Part shown: positions 16,224 through 24,216 of the stretch, in pieces
Position numbering within the stretch: the stretch's first letter is position 1
How the letters are laid out: each line of letters starts with the position of its first letter
DNA from: Thermoleophilia bacterium
Lineage (GTDB): Bacteria; Actinomycetota; Thermoleophilia; Gaiellales; SKUG01
Assembly (NCBI GenBank): GCA_025964555.1
Contig: JAOPYQ010000031.1
Coordinates: 37,906 to 101,905, forward strand
DNA length: 64,000 nucleotides
Direction of reading: 5' to 3'
Program-made: the position numbers and the translations under genes
Notes under the pieces: model-generated
Told to the model about the DNA's origin: nothing
What the model saw: only the letters and a program-made list of their open reading frames with translations
Database searches by the model: none

Positions 16224-16330
16224 CGTCAGTCGCCTCCACTGCGACTGGTGTTGCGCACGTTGGTCAGTTCGTCGAAATCGTACAACCTGCGTCACTCGGG
16301 TCGCTGCCGTGGCGACCAGTGTCACGCACC
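16216..16330. repeat. REP/BIME-like palindromic element, copy 2
   Basis: A diverged copy of the element at 15051-15154. Hairpin A' (16216-16258) has GTGCGTGAC at its left edge, inner arms CAGTCGC / GCGACTG and a GCGCAC right edge. Hairpin B' (16287-16330) has inner arms GGTCGC / GCGACC and ends in GTCACGCACC, identical to the end of copy 1. The stem changes keep base pairing (GGTCGCC/GGCGACC in copy 1, CAGTCGC/GCGACTG here), which suggests that the structure is selected. Confidence 0.7.
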
Positions 16331-16342
16331 CGAAGACGACGA

Positions 16343-16363
16343 AGCCCGCGGCGTGCGCGGGCT
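16343..16363 (-). terminator. Rho-independent-type terminator after fliE
   Basis: An 8-base perfect stem (AGCCCGCG / CGCGGGCT) with a 5-base loop lies about 40 bases past the fliE stop; on the minus strand it is followed by TCGTCGTCTTC, a weak T-rich tail. It would stop the flgB-flgC-fliE transcript before the DUF559 insertion, implying that fliF has its own promoter. Confidence 0.5.
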
Positions 16364-16403
16364 CCGGTTCGTCGAATCGTGATCGGCAGCGCAGGCGGCT
16401 CGC

Positions 16404-16760
16404 CTACATCTGCATCCGAAGGACTTCCTGGTAGGCCTCGAGGACCTTGTTGCGCACCTGGGTGGCCATCTGCAGGGAGACGTTCGCCTGCTCGATGCGC
16501 AGCATCGTCTGGGCGACGTCGTCGACGCGCCCGGTCGCCATGTCCTCGCTCGCCTTGCCGGCGTCAGCCTGCTGGGCGTTGAGGTCGGTGAGCTTGGACT
16601 TGAGCACGCTGGCGAAGCTCGCCGCGTTGCCACCCTCGACGGGGGCCGTGTCCTCGCCTGCGCCCTTCCCTGCGCCGACGCCCTTGGCGCCGCCGTTGAG
16701 GAGATCGAGTGGCAGCGAGATGCCGCTGCCGATGCCTGCGCCGATTCCGCCGAGAGCCAT
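16404..16760 (-). CDS. fliE: Flagellar hook-basal body protein FliE
   Basis: A 118-residue protein whose C-terminal 70 residues match FliE: SFASVLKSKLTDLNAQQADA, TMLRIEQANVSLQMATQVRN and KVLEAYQEVLRMQM. FliE joins the MS ring to the rod and is exported early. The N-terminus is a Gly-rich stretch longer than in most FliE proteins. It starts 7 bases after flgC, so flgB-flgC-fliE is an operon; a terminator-like hairpin follows. Confidence 0.93.
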   Translation of the reverse strand: MALGGIGAGIGSGISLPLDLLNGGAKGVGAGKGAGEDTAPVEGGNAASFASVLKSKLTDLNAQQADAGKASEDMATGRVDDVAQTMLRIEQANVSLQMATQVRNKVLEAYQEVLRMQM

Positions 16761-16767
16761 GGTCCAG

Positions 16768-17208
16768 CTACCTCAGGATGTCCAGTGCCTTGAGCGCCAT
16801 GTTCTTCGCGGCGTTCATGGCGGTGACGTTCGCCTCGTAGGCACGCGTGGCGGTCATCATGTCGACCATCTCGGTGACCGGGTTCACGTTCGGGTAGTGG
16901 ACGTAGCCGTCCTCGTCCGCGTCGGGATGCTGCGGGTCGTAGACCGAACGCAGCGCCGACGGGTCCTCCACGATCGCCACCGGCTTCACGCCGGACAGCG
17001 GCTGGTTGCTCGCGCGATCGCTGCGGCCCGGACCTTCGGCGGCGCCGACGTCGGAGCTGCGGAACACGACCTCGTGGCGGCGGTACGGCTGGCCGTCCGG
17101 TCCGCGCGTCGAGTTCGCGTTGGCGAGGTTCTGCGCGATCACGTCCATGCGCAGGCGCTCGGCGGCGAGGCCGCTCGCGCTCACGTGCATGCTGTCGAAC
17201 ATCCCCAT
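16768..17208 (-). CDS. flgC: Flagellar basal-body rod protein FlgC
   Basis: A 146-residue proximal rod protein. It opens with MGMFDSMHVSASGLAAERLR and DVIAQNLANANSTRG, the rod/hook N-terminal signature, and ends with NVNPVTEMVDMMTATRAYEA and NAAKNMALKALDILR, the helical C-terminal signature. Both ends form the coiled-coil core of the rod; the length is typical. It lies 38 bases after flgB. Confidence 0.95.
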   Translation of the reverse strand: MGMFDSMHVSASGLAAERLRMDVIAQNLANANSTRGPDGQPYRRHEVVFRSSDVGAAEGPGRSDRASNQPLSGVKPVAIVEDPSALRSVYDPQHPDADEDGYVHYPNVNPVTEMVDMMTATRAYEANVTAMNAAKNMALKALDILR

Positions 17209-17246
17209 CTACCTCACCCCCTCACGCTGGCTGTTGCTGGCGACGA

Positions 17247-17621
17247 TCATCGTCGTCCGTCGGAAATCACGTACTTGAGCGTCTCGAGCTTCTTCTGTGA
17301 GAGCTGCACGAGCGCGTTGTAGCGGATGTTGTTCTCCGCCAGGAAGGCCATCTCCTGATCCACGTCGACGCTGTTGCCGTCGGCGCGGACCGCGACCGAA
17401 TCGTCGGTGTTCACGCCGGGGCGCAGCTCGTCGAGCGACCTGGAATCGCCGGCGCGTGCGGCATCGACTGCCTTCGCGAGCATCCCGTCGAACTCAACGT
17501 CCAGGCGCTTGTAGCCCGGGGTGTTGACGTTCGCCAGGTTGTTCGCGAGCACCTCCTGACGCTTGCCCGCCGCGCCGAGCGCGAGGTCAAGGGTCTGGAA
17601 TGTGACGTCGAACAGTTCCAC
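17247..17621 (-). CDS. flgB: Flagellar basal-body rod protein FlgB
   Basis: A 124-residue protein with VTFQTLDLALGAAGKRQEVL and ANNLANVNTPGYKRLDVEFD, the signature of FlgB, and a C-terminal helix (FLAENNIRYNALVQLSQKKL). It is the first rod subunit laid on FliE. A 33-base gap separates it from the HDOD gene upstream on the same strand, so the HDOD gene and the basal-body genes may be cotranscribed. Confidence 0.95.
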   Translation of the reverse strand: MELFDVTFQTLDLALGAAGKRQEVLANNLANVNTPGYKRLDVEFDGMLAKAVDAARAGDSRSLDELRPGVNTDDSVAVRADGNSVDVDQEMAFLAENNIRYNALVQLSQKKLETLKYVISDGRR

Positions 17622-17654
17622 GATTGCTCCTCAGGATGCGGACGCGGGTGCGTC

Positions 17655-18572
17655 CTACATCGCTTCCTTCATCGGTGAGCCCTGCGAACCCTCGGGCATG
17701 AACGCATCGCTCTCGGCGAACAGTCGGCGCAGGCTCTCCACCACGCGCGGCAGGTCCTTGCGCGGGATGCGGAACTCGGCGAGCGCCTGCTCGTTCGGCT
17801 CCGGCTGCTCGCAGTCGACCAGCTTGCCGACGCCCAGGTCGACGACCATCCAGTCCGCGAGGTGCGCGACCTGCGCCAGGCCCTGCTGGAGCGTTGCGCT
17901 CGCCGGGTCGTGGTGGCAGCGGATCGCCTCGCAGTGCGTTGCCGGGAAGCTCCACGCCTCCGCGACCTGCGCACCGAGCTCGGCGTGCGTGAAGCCGAGC
18001 AGGTCCTGTTCCGCCTGCTCATAGGTGATGCCGCGATCCTGTGCGGTCGACAGCACCTTGAGGAAATCGTCCTTGCGGTAGACCGACAGGATGATCATGC
18101 CGAGGTCATGCAGGAGGCCGGCGACGAACGCCTTCTCCGGGTGGATGTTCCCGCGCTTGCGCGCCAGTGCGCGGGCGGCGACGCCGACACCCAGGCTGTG
18201 CGACCAGATCTCGTGGCGCACCTCGCTCAGCTCGTCCTCGCTCTGGAACAGCAGGTTCATCGTGGTCGCGGTGATCGCGAGCGACTTGATCGTCGAGAAG
18301 CCGAGCAGCACGATCGCCTCAGGCAGTGTCTCGATGCGGCGTGCGTAGCCGTAGTAGGCGCTGTTGGCGAGCTTGAGCAGCATCGCGACGAGCGACTGGT
18401 CGGCGCTGATCAGCCCCGTCAGGTCATTGACGGACGTGTCGGCGTTGTCACATGCCTCGATGACTGCAGGGAGCGTCTCGCTCATGCTCATCGGCAGGTC
18501 ACGGACTTCTTCCACCAGCTTGGCGACGGTCGGATGCATGGTGCTTGAAGCTCCTTCGATGTGGTCGGTCAT
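17655..18572 (-). CDS. HDOD domain signalling protein
   Basis: A 305-residue protein that is essentially one HDOD domain: DLTGLISADQSLVAMLLKLANSAYY (split by me as the Fe/S-free helical bundle start), IETLPEAIVLLGFSTIKSLA, AFVAGLLHDLGMIIL and FTHAELGAQVAEAWSFP. HDOD proteins are HD-like, mostly non-catalytic regulators, frequent beside motility and c-di-GMP genes. It keeps HDLG but the surrounding metal ligands are incomplete, as usual for HDOD. The start ATG is preceded by GGGGGAAGG. It sits directly upstream of flgB and could coordinate flagellar expression with second messengers (inference). Confidence 0.88.
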   Translation of the reverse strand: MTDHIEGASSTMHPTVAKLVEEVRDLPMSMSETLPAVIEACDNADTSVNDLTGLISADQSLVAMLLKLANSAYYGYARRIETLPEAIVLLGFSTIKSLAITATTMNLLFQSEDELSEVRHEIWSHSLGVGVAARALARKRGNIHPEKAFVAGLLHDLGMIILSVYRKDDFLKVLSTAQDRGITYEQAEQDLLGFTHAELGAQVAEAWSFPATHCEAIRCHHDPASATLQQGLAQVAHLADWMVVDLGVGKLVDCEQPEPNEQALAEFRIPRKDLPRVVESLRRLFAESDAFMPEGSQGSPMKEAM

Positions 18573-18795
18573 GTGGCCTTCCCCCTGCCGTACCAACACA
18601 CGAAGGCGATGCGCCCCCTCTGTCGAGGTGGTACACCGCCCATCCGTGGCTGGAGAAAATCTCGTGCCAGGTGCGATGGCCGTGGCCGACACCTCCTGGC
18701 GGTCCGCATCCAGCGAACCGTGGTGGCCATCGGCACCTAGATCGAGACGCTTGAGCCGGCTTGATCGTGCGCGACGAACTGCAAACGCGAACCGA

Positions 18796-19155
18796 TCAGG
18801 CTGCGTCCGCGTCGGCCCACGATGCGAGCTCCTCGACCTGTGCGGGCTGGTCGGCTGACGCCTCATCGAGGTCGGCAGGGGTCGACTCCTCGTCGGAGTC
18901 CCACGCGGGCGTGAGGTCGGAGACGACGGCGATCGGTGCCGCAGCGGCACCACCGGGTGTCAGCGACTCCCAGAACAGTCGTGCGCGAACGGCTCGGGCA
19001 TGGGCGGGCGCGTCGGCAGCCGCATGTTCGAGCATCGACCAGACCCCCTGCATCGCGTCGAGCATGTGCTCGTCGAGCGATCCATCGAGGTGGGAGATCA
19101 CCGTCGCGCGTCGCGCTGCGAGGGATCGGCGGGGGTCGTCGGAGTGAGCGCTCAT
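18796..19155 (-). CDS. Small acidic orphan protein
   Basis: A 119-residue soluble protein with no recognised family. The first 60 residues are predicted helical (SLAARRATVISHLDGSLDEH, MLDAMQGVWSMLEHAAADA), the last 50 acidic and disordered. The ATG has a strong ribosome binding site (GGAGGAGG). It is upstream of the HDOD gene on the same strand and divergent from the HD-GYP gene, so a role in the same signalling group is plausible but unsupported. Confidence 0.55.
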   Translation of the reverse strand: MSAHSDDPRRSLAARRATVISHLDGSLDEHMLDAMQGVWSMLEHAAADAPAHARAVRARLFWESLTPGGAAAAPIAVVSDLTPAWDSDEESTPADLDEASADQPAQVEELASWADADAA

Positions 19156-19253
19156 GCCTCCTCCATCGGCATCCGACCCCCGGTTCCTCAACCCCCGATC
19201 GCTGCATCCGCAACGACAGGTTCCCTCAGGTTCGGCTCGGGTAGAGTGACGGG

Positions 19254-20423
19254 GTGCGACAGGTCGCGATCGACAACATCGAACCAGGAATGGTCACGGC
19301 CCGCCACGTCTATCCGCCCGGCGAGGCTGGTGGCATCCCCCTGCTCGCCGCGGGCGTCGTGATCACCGAGGCGATCCTCAAGAAGCTCAAGAAGGCCGGC
19401 ATCGGCATCGTCGTGATCGACGACGAGTTCTCCGAGGGCATCGAGACCTTCCCGCCGATCAACGACGATACCCGTCGCCAGGCGATCGGTGTGCTCAAGG
19501 ACGCCTTCCAGGGCCTCAACGCCTCCGACGCACGCATGTCGCACGAGCAGATGCAGGACGTCGAGCGAGTGATCGGCAAGATCCTCGTCGAAGTCGCCGC
19601 CCGCAGGAACCTGCTCGTGTGCCTGAGCGACCTCAACCTCTTCGGGGGCGACCGCATGCAGCGCTCGCTCGACGTGTGCGTGGTCGGCACCGCGGTCGCC
19701 AAGCAGTTCTTCCATGCGCACGGATGGAAGGACTTCCGTGGCCAGCGCCGCGAGGACGGCGTCGAGGACCGGATGGTCAAGCTCGGCGTCGGCCTGCTGC
19801 TGCAGGACATCGGCACGATGGCGGTGCCGGACTCGATTCGCGACAAGCACGGCATCCTCACCGCCGAGGAACGCGGGATCATGCAGCAGCACCCGCTGCT
19901 CGGGCTCGACCTGCTCGACAGCGGCGAGCTGTCGCCGTTGACGAAGGTCACGATCGCGCAGCACCACGAGCGCTACGACGGGTCGGGCTATCCGCGCGGG
20001 CTGTCGGGCGACGACATCCACGACCACGGCCAGATCGCCGCGGTCGCCGAGGCGTACGTGGCGCTGTGCGACCAGCAGTCAGGCGAGGGCAAGGCCTTCA
20101 TGCCCCACGAGGCGTACAAGCTCATCCTCCAGGCGCGCGGACGACTGTTCCGACCGGAGATCGTCGACGCCTTCGCGCTCGCCATCGCTCCGTACGGACC
20201 CGGCGCGACCGTGCAGCTGAGCGACGGTCGCTACGGCGTCGTGGTGGGCAACACGCCCGGCCATCCCCTTGAGCCGGTCGTGCGCGTGACGCACGACCAG
20301 CACGGGATGCAGTTCGACCCCACGATCGAGGTCGACCTGCACAAGTCCAAGGGTCGGATGAAGATCGAGAACGTCACCGGCGGACTGCCGAGTGATCGCG
20401 GCATCGGCCCCAGCTACGACTGA
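19254..20423 (+). CDS. Degenerate HD-GYP domain protein
   Basis: A 389-residue protein with an N-terminal DUF3391-like segment (GIPLLAAGVVITEAILKKLK) and an HD-GYP domain (about 125-290). HD-GYP enzymes hydrolyse c-di-GMP with a bi- or trinuclear metal centre. Here HHE (237-239) and DGSGYP (242-247) are intact, but the HD dyad reads QD (LLLQDIGT, 184-188), the preceding His is Arg (R137 in QRSLDVC) and the usual A-D-x-F-D-A helix reads AEAYVAL (265-271). So catalysis is doubtful, and a sensing or binding role is more likely. A C-terminal extension (300-389) looks like a small beta domain. It starts with GTG and has only a weak ribosome binding site. Confidence 0.85.
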   Translation: MRQVAIDNIEPGMVTARHVYPPGEAGGIPLLAAGVVITEAILKKLKKAGIGIVVIDDEFSEGIETFPPINDDTRRQAIGVLKDAFQGLNASDARMSHEQMQDVERVIGKILVEVAARRNLLVCLSDLNLFGGDRMQRSLDVCVVGTAVAKQFFHAHGWKDFRGQRREDGVEDRMVKLGVGLLLQDIGTMAVPDSIRDKHGILTAEERGIMQQHPLLGLDLLDSGELSPLTKVTIAQHHERYDGSGYPRGLSGDDIHDHGQIAAVAEAYVALCDQQSGEGKAFMPHEAYKLILQARGRLFRPEIVDAFALAIAPYGPGATVQLSDGRYGVVVGNTPGHPLEPVVRVTHDQHGMQFDPTIEVDLHKSKGRMKIENVTGGLPSDRGIGPSYD

Positions 20424-20516
20424 CCGCGTTCCTGCGGGCACAGCTCGCGTATCCCGTCATCGGTACGGACTACCCAGGCGCCGGCTGGCCCCTTCCGGGC
20501 GGCGGCCCCATCGATG

Positions 20517-22406
20517 TCAGGCGGCGAGGCTCTCGACGTTCATCGAGCCGCCCGAATCGAAGTCGATGCGAACGCACGATCGATCGGCCACGAAGCGATG
20601 CGTGTAGCCGGGACCGCTCACGACCGTTCCCGCATACGCACGGTCGGCCTCGAGCTTGGCGCCCTGTGCGAGCTGCACCGCAGTCTTCGCGCCGGCGGGC
20701 GAGCCCACTTCACGCACGTGCACGCGGCCGTGGCTCAGGATCGACCCGCCACGGAACACGGCCTCGTAGTGATCGGCTTCCATCCCGCCCCACGCGACGA
20801 TCCTCGAGTTGAAGATGCCCTTGCCGGTGAGCGTCACCGTACCGGTGGCTTCCGCCTCGCTCGCCTGCATGTAGCTCACGACCAGGTCGGCGGGTTCCTC
20901 GGTCGCGCGCTGCACGTCAGCAGCGAGCGCCCCCACTTCAACGACGATCTCCTGGTACTGCTCGATGGTCAGTCCGATGTTCGCGGACGTCGCCAGCATC
21001 CTGTGCCAGCGAGCGACACGCTCCGCGGCAGGTGCGTGCGCCGGTCCAGCCTCGCGCAGGTCCTCGAGCATCGAGCCGATGTTGGGCAGCACGCCGCGAT
21101 GGATGCGCTCGAGCACGAGCTGGATCGACAGGCCGTGTGACACGTCCGTGCCGCGCGATGCGCCCGAGTCGCGCATCTGGCGCGCCTGCGCCGCGACCAC
21201 GCCCAGCGCGCGCGGCAGCTCGAGCACGCGATCGGCGATCGTCGCCGCGACCGCGCGCTCGCCTCCGGCGCGGAGCACGCTCGACATGATCGATCCCTGG
21301 ACCGTCATCGAGCCGCCGCTCTCGAGGTGCGCACGATCGACGTTGCCCTCGATGAACAGCTGGTCGCGCGCGATGATCCGTCGGCCTTCACCGACGTCGC
21401 CTTCCACGCGGATGCTGCCGTTGAACTCCACGTCGCCGCACACGGTGTCGACGACCTCGAGCACGAGTTCGTGACGCACTTCGACGTTGCCGTCGTTGTC
21501 GACGTACGGTGCGCCGTCGACGGTGGCGATCGCCATGATGCCCTGGTCGTCGACAGTCACGCCTGCGCCGGCTCGGATGCGCGCATCCTTGACGATCGGC
21601 ACCGCGAGTTCGCGGTCGGTGACGTCGCGACCGGCGACTCCGTCGCGCTTGCGCACGCGGCGCAGCAGCGGCGTGTCGGCGAGCACGCCGACCTTGCGCA
21701 TCACCTGGAAGTCGACCAGCTGGTCGAGGTAGCCGTTGCGGCCTTCGATCGGGTCGAGGCCGACGGCGACGACCACTTCCTCGCCGGGTGCGTCCAGCGC
21801 TGCCTGAACGCGCTCCGGGTCCAGACCGTAGGCAACTCCCGCGTTCTGGAGCTCGGCGTTCGCCGCCGCCATCGTGGGGGCGTCGGGCTCGATCCGCTCC
21901 TCGCGCACGTGCAGGCGCAGGTTGTGGGTCGCCGGCGCGTCGACGAGCGTGCGGTTGATGCCGGGCTCGGGAAGCACGCGGAGCGTCGCCTCCATCCGGT
22001 CGCGACTGATGGTGACCAGGTAGCGGTTGCGCGGCGCCTCGTTTCGCACGTCCACGTGCAGGTTCGCGTTCGCGGGCACGCGGCAGGAAGCGCCCTCGAC
22101 TGCCTCGCCGAAGAGCGTCACGCGCGCGACGTTCGCCGTCCACGAGAACTCCGCCGTGCCGGAACCGCCCGGCAGTACACGCACGGAACCATCGACCACC
22201 GCGAGGCGGACGAGGTCACTCGGTACTTCGGTTGCCGGAGCTTCACTCACGCCCACCGCCTCGGCAGTCCCATCCTCGAACTTGAACCGGTGAGGATTCG
22301 CTCCCGCAGAGAATTCATCAGGTTGGGGGCCGCGCGGCCTACGCGACGTGTTCCACGGCAACCTTGCACCACATCGTTCGATGGCGAGACGGCCGCTTTT
22401 CCGCAT
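20517..22406 (-). CDS. FapA/DUF342 family polymer-type beta-helix protein
   Basis: A 629-residue protein of the FapA (flagellar assembly protein A, DUF342) family. It contains IMAIATVDGAPYVDNDGNVEV, VCGDVEFNGSIRVEGDVGEG and IIARDQLFIEGNVDRAHLES, the repeated G-(D/N)-V-x-x-G beta-helix rungs of the family, then a helical segment and further rungs near the C-terminus (GTVTLTGKGIFNSRIVAWGG). In Vibrio, FapA recruits a polar flagellar regulator and its genes lie with motility genes. The N-terminal 50 residues vary and the start is uncertain. The neighbouring HD-GYP gene is convergent. Confidence 0.82.
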   Translation of the reverse strand: MRKSGRLAIERCGARLPWNTSRRPRGPQPDEFSAGANPHRFKFEDGTAEAVGVSEAPATEVPSDLVRLAVVDGSVRVLPGGSGTAEFSWTANVARVTLFGEAVEGASCRVPANANLHVDVRNEAPRNRYLVTISRDRMEATLRVLPEPGINRTLVDAPATHNLRLHVREERIEPDAPTMAAANAELQNAGVAYGLDPERVQAALDAPGEEVVVAVGLDPIEGRNGYLDQLVDFQVMRKVGVLADTPLLRRVRKRDGVAGRDVTDRELAVPIVKDARIRAGAGVTVDDQGIMAIATVDGAPYVDNDGNVEVRHELVLEVVDTVCGDVEFNGSIRVEGDVGEGRRIIARDQLFIEGNVDRAHLESGGSMTVQGSIMSSVLRAGGERAVAATIADRVLELPRALGVVAAQARQMRDSGASRGTDVSHGLSIQLVLERIHRGVLPNIGSMLEDLREAGPAHAPAAERVARWHRMLATSANIGLTIEQYQEIVVEVGALAADVQRATEEPADLVVSYMQASEAEATGTVTLTGKGIFNSRIVAWGGMEADHYEAVFRGGSILSHGRVHVREVGSPAGAKTAVQLAQGAKLEADRAYAGTVVSGPGYTHRFVADRSCVRIDFDSGGSMNVESLAA

Positions 22407-22503
22407 GAGAACCCCGCTTCTTGCAGATCGTCGCGCGTGATCTAGATGTCAACGTCCGGGCCGTCGGGACCGATAGACAGGAAAGTGACCCGGGGAGGGA
22501 CAC

Positions 22504-22770
22504 ATGCGGGACGCATCGTGCCGTAGGGAGGACATCATCGCCGCATTCGAAGATCTGTGCCGCCGACTCGAGGACCGCCGCAGCAACCTGTGGTCGTCCT
22601 ACGGGGATGCGACGCGTGAACTTCCGAATCGCGAGTACGCGGATGTCGAATCGGAGTGCTGGCATGTACTCGAGGCCGGCCTCGCCGGTGTCGATGCCGA
22701 ACGACGAATGTTGCAGCGAGACTACGAGCAGCGCCTCGCGATGCTCGACGAGACGGAGGCCGTGGCCTAA
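22504..22770 (+). CDS. Small helical orphan protein
   Basis: An 88-residue, strongly charged helical protein (IIAAFEDLCRRLEDRRSNLW, RRMLQRDYEQRLAMLDETEA) with no signal peptide. The start is well supported by GGGGAGGG, 4 bases before the ATG. It ends 3 bases before the next start, so the two are coupled. It looks like a small coiled-coil partner protein. No family recognised. Confidence 0.6.
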   Translation: MRDASCRREDIIAAFEDLCRRLEDRRSNLWSSYGDATRELPNREYADVESECWHVLEAGLAGVDAERRMLQRDYEQRLAMLDETEAVA

Positions 22771-22773
22771 CAC

Positions 22774-23313
22774 ATGGGCGCCGAAGAGAACATGGACATC
22801 GTTGCCCGAATCGGTCGATCCGATGCCGGCACGAGCTCGACCGGGGCGCTCGCCGCGCACCTGGCGCGTGCCTGCGGGCACGTGCTCGTCGACGCCCGGG
22901 TCATCCGACAGGGCTACCGCTTCCACGCGGAGCTCGGTGACGAGATCCCTGCCTTCTTCAACCGCCGCATGTCGACCGGTTCCACGAACCTCGCGGTGAC
23001 CTTGCAGGCCGGGTTCGACCCGGACGCCGAGATCGCCGCGCGAGGTCCGTTCACCGGTCACTCGGCATGGGCCGTCGATCCGTTCTCGGACTGCCGTTCC
23101 ACGGCGGATGCGCGCGAGGTCATCGAAGCGCATGACTACCACGCCTCGCTCTGGCTGGCGCGGATCACGGTCGGGATGCAGATGCTCGACGTGCACGAGG
23201 TCGCCGATCCGCTCTTCATCGCCCGCCATCCGAACGAGTTCCGCGCCATCGCGGAAGAACTCGTCTCGGTCGGCATCCTGCAGGCGCACGCCTGTCCGGT
23301 CTGCGGCGATTGA
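22774..23313 (+). CDS. Orphan protein with C-terminal CxxC motif
   Basis: A 179-residue soluble protein, predicted mostly helical in the second half (REVIEAHDYHASLWLARITV, NEFRAIAEELVSVGILQAHA), ending in CPVCGD. That CxxC could be half of a zinc site or a redox pair. An alternative start lies at the Met six codons in (22792). It is preceded by an 88-residue helical gene and followed by a class II amidotransferase gene, probably in one operon. Function unknown. Confidence 0.6.
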   Translation: MGAEENMDIVARIGRSDAGTSSTGALAAHLARACGHVLVDARVIRQGYRFHAELGDEIPAFFNRRMSTGSTNLAVTLQAGFDPDAEIAARGPFTGHSAWAVDPFSDCRSTADAREVIEAHDYHASLWLARITVGMQMLDVHEVADPLFIARHPNEFRAIAEELVSVGILQAHACPVCGD

Positions 23314-23350
23314 TTGACCAGACCCTTCGTAGGGAACAGGACCCGACAAG

Positions 23351-24175
23351 ATGTGTGGCATCGCCGGATTCAGCTTCACGCATGATTGCCTGATCGACGC
23401 GTCGGATGCGACGCGCGTGCTGCTGGCGAGCGTGGCCGAGCGCGGCGCCGACGCCGCCGGGTGCGTGTACGAGGATCCCACCGCAGGACTCGTGGTCAAC
23501 AAGCAGCCGGGTGGCGCGAGCCGATTCCTCGAGGTCGTGAAGGTCCCCGAGGCGATCCGTCAGCTCGTGCTCCACGTGCGCGACTTCACCAAGGGGCGCC
23601 CGTCGCTCATGGCGAACAACCACCCGATCCGCCACGGCGACGTGGTCGGTGTGCACAACGGCAAGATCTCCAACGACGATGCCGTGTTCCTCGAGCTCGG
23701 GCGCGCGCGCTTCGAGGAGGGCATGACCGTCGACAGCGAGGCGATCTTCGCCGCGCTCGACGATGCGGACGGCGACGTCGCCGGCGCGCTCGAGCGACTG
23801 ACAGGTTCGCTCGCGACGTGCTGGTTCGACCAGCGCCGTCCCGGCAGCGTGTTCCTGGCGCGCGGGTACGGCCGCCCCTTGTGGACGGCCACCACGCGTC
23901 GCGGTGATGCCGTGATCTGGGCGTCGACGCTCGAGGCTCTCGAGATCGCAGAGGACTTCCTCGGCATCCAGCTGCACAAGCGCCCCGTACGCCCCGGCTC
24001 GATCGTCGAGATCCGCGACGGTTCGATCGTCGCGCGTGGCCGATTCCGTGCCGACGCTCGCGCACAGTGGCTGCTCAATCCGGTGGCATCGCCGGAAGAG
24101 AAGAAGCTCGCGCTCACCCGCCTCGAGGAAGTGCGCGACGAGCTGCGCGTCGAGGACGGCGCCCGCATCGCCTGA
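23351..24175 (+). CDS. Class II (Ntn-type) glutamine amidotransferase
   Basis: A 274-residue protein that is a stand-alone GATase II domain. The catalytic Cys2 is exposed after removal of Met1 (MCGIAGFS); the oxyanion-hole motif NNHPIRHGDVVGVHNGKISN is clear, as is GSLATCWFDQRRPGSVFLAR. Such domains release ammonia from glutamine for a partner synthetase, as in GlmS, PurF and YafJ/EgtC. No synthetase domain is fused and none is next door, so the partner is unknown; the two orphan genes upstream are candidates (inference). Ribosome binding site AGGGAACAGGA. A glycosyltransferase gene follows after about 40 bases. Confidence 0.82.
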   Translation: MCGIAGFSFTHDCLIDASDATRVLLASVAERGADAAGCVYEDPTAGLVVNKQPGGASRFLEVVKVPEAIRQLVLHVRDFTKGRPSLMANNHPIRHGDVVGVHNGKISNDDAVFLELGRARFEEGMTVDSEAIFAALDDADGDVAGALERLTGSLATCWFDQRRPGSVFLARGYGRPLWTATTRRGDAVIWASTLEALEIAEDFLGIQLHKRPVRPGSIVEIRDGSIVARGRFRADARAQWLLNPVASPEEKKLALTRLEEVRDELRVEDGARIA

Positions 24176-24216
24176 ACGGGGCGTCAGGGCCAACCGCGGT
24201 CGGTAGGCTCCAACGC

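Noticed and set aside
16336..16370. Hairpin next to copy 2 of the palindromic element as part of that element
   Set aside because: The stem AGCCCGCG/CGCGGGCT has no sequence in common with the REP-like arms and lies at the correct distance from the fliE stop, so I call it a terminator.
11075..18785. Shared 13-mer TTTGCAGTTCGTC (11075-11087, and complement at 18773-18785) near two flagellar-region promoters
   Set aside because: A 13-base match is not surprising given the amount of sequence searched, the orientations differ relative to the genes, and no third copy was seen. It may be chance.
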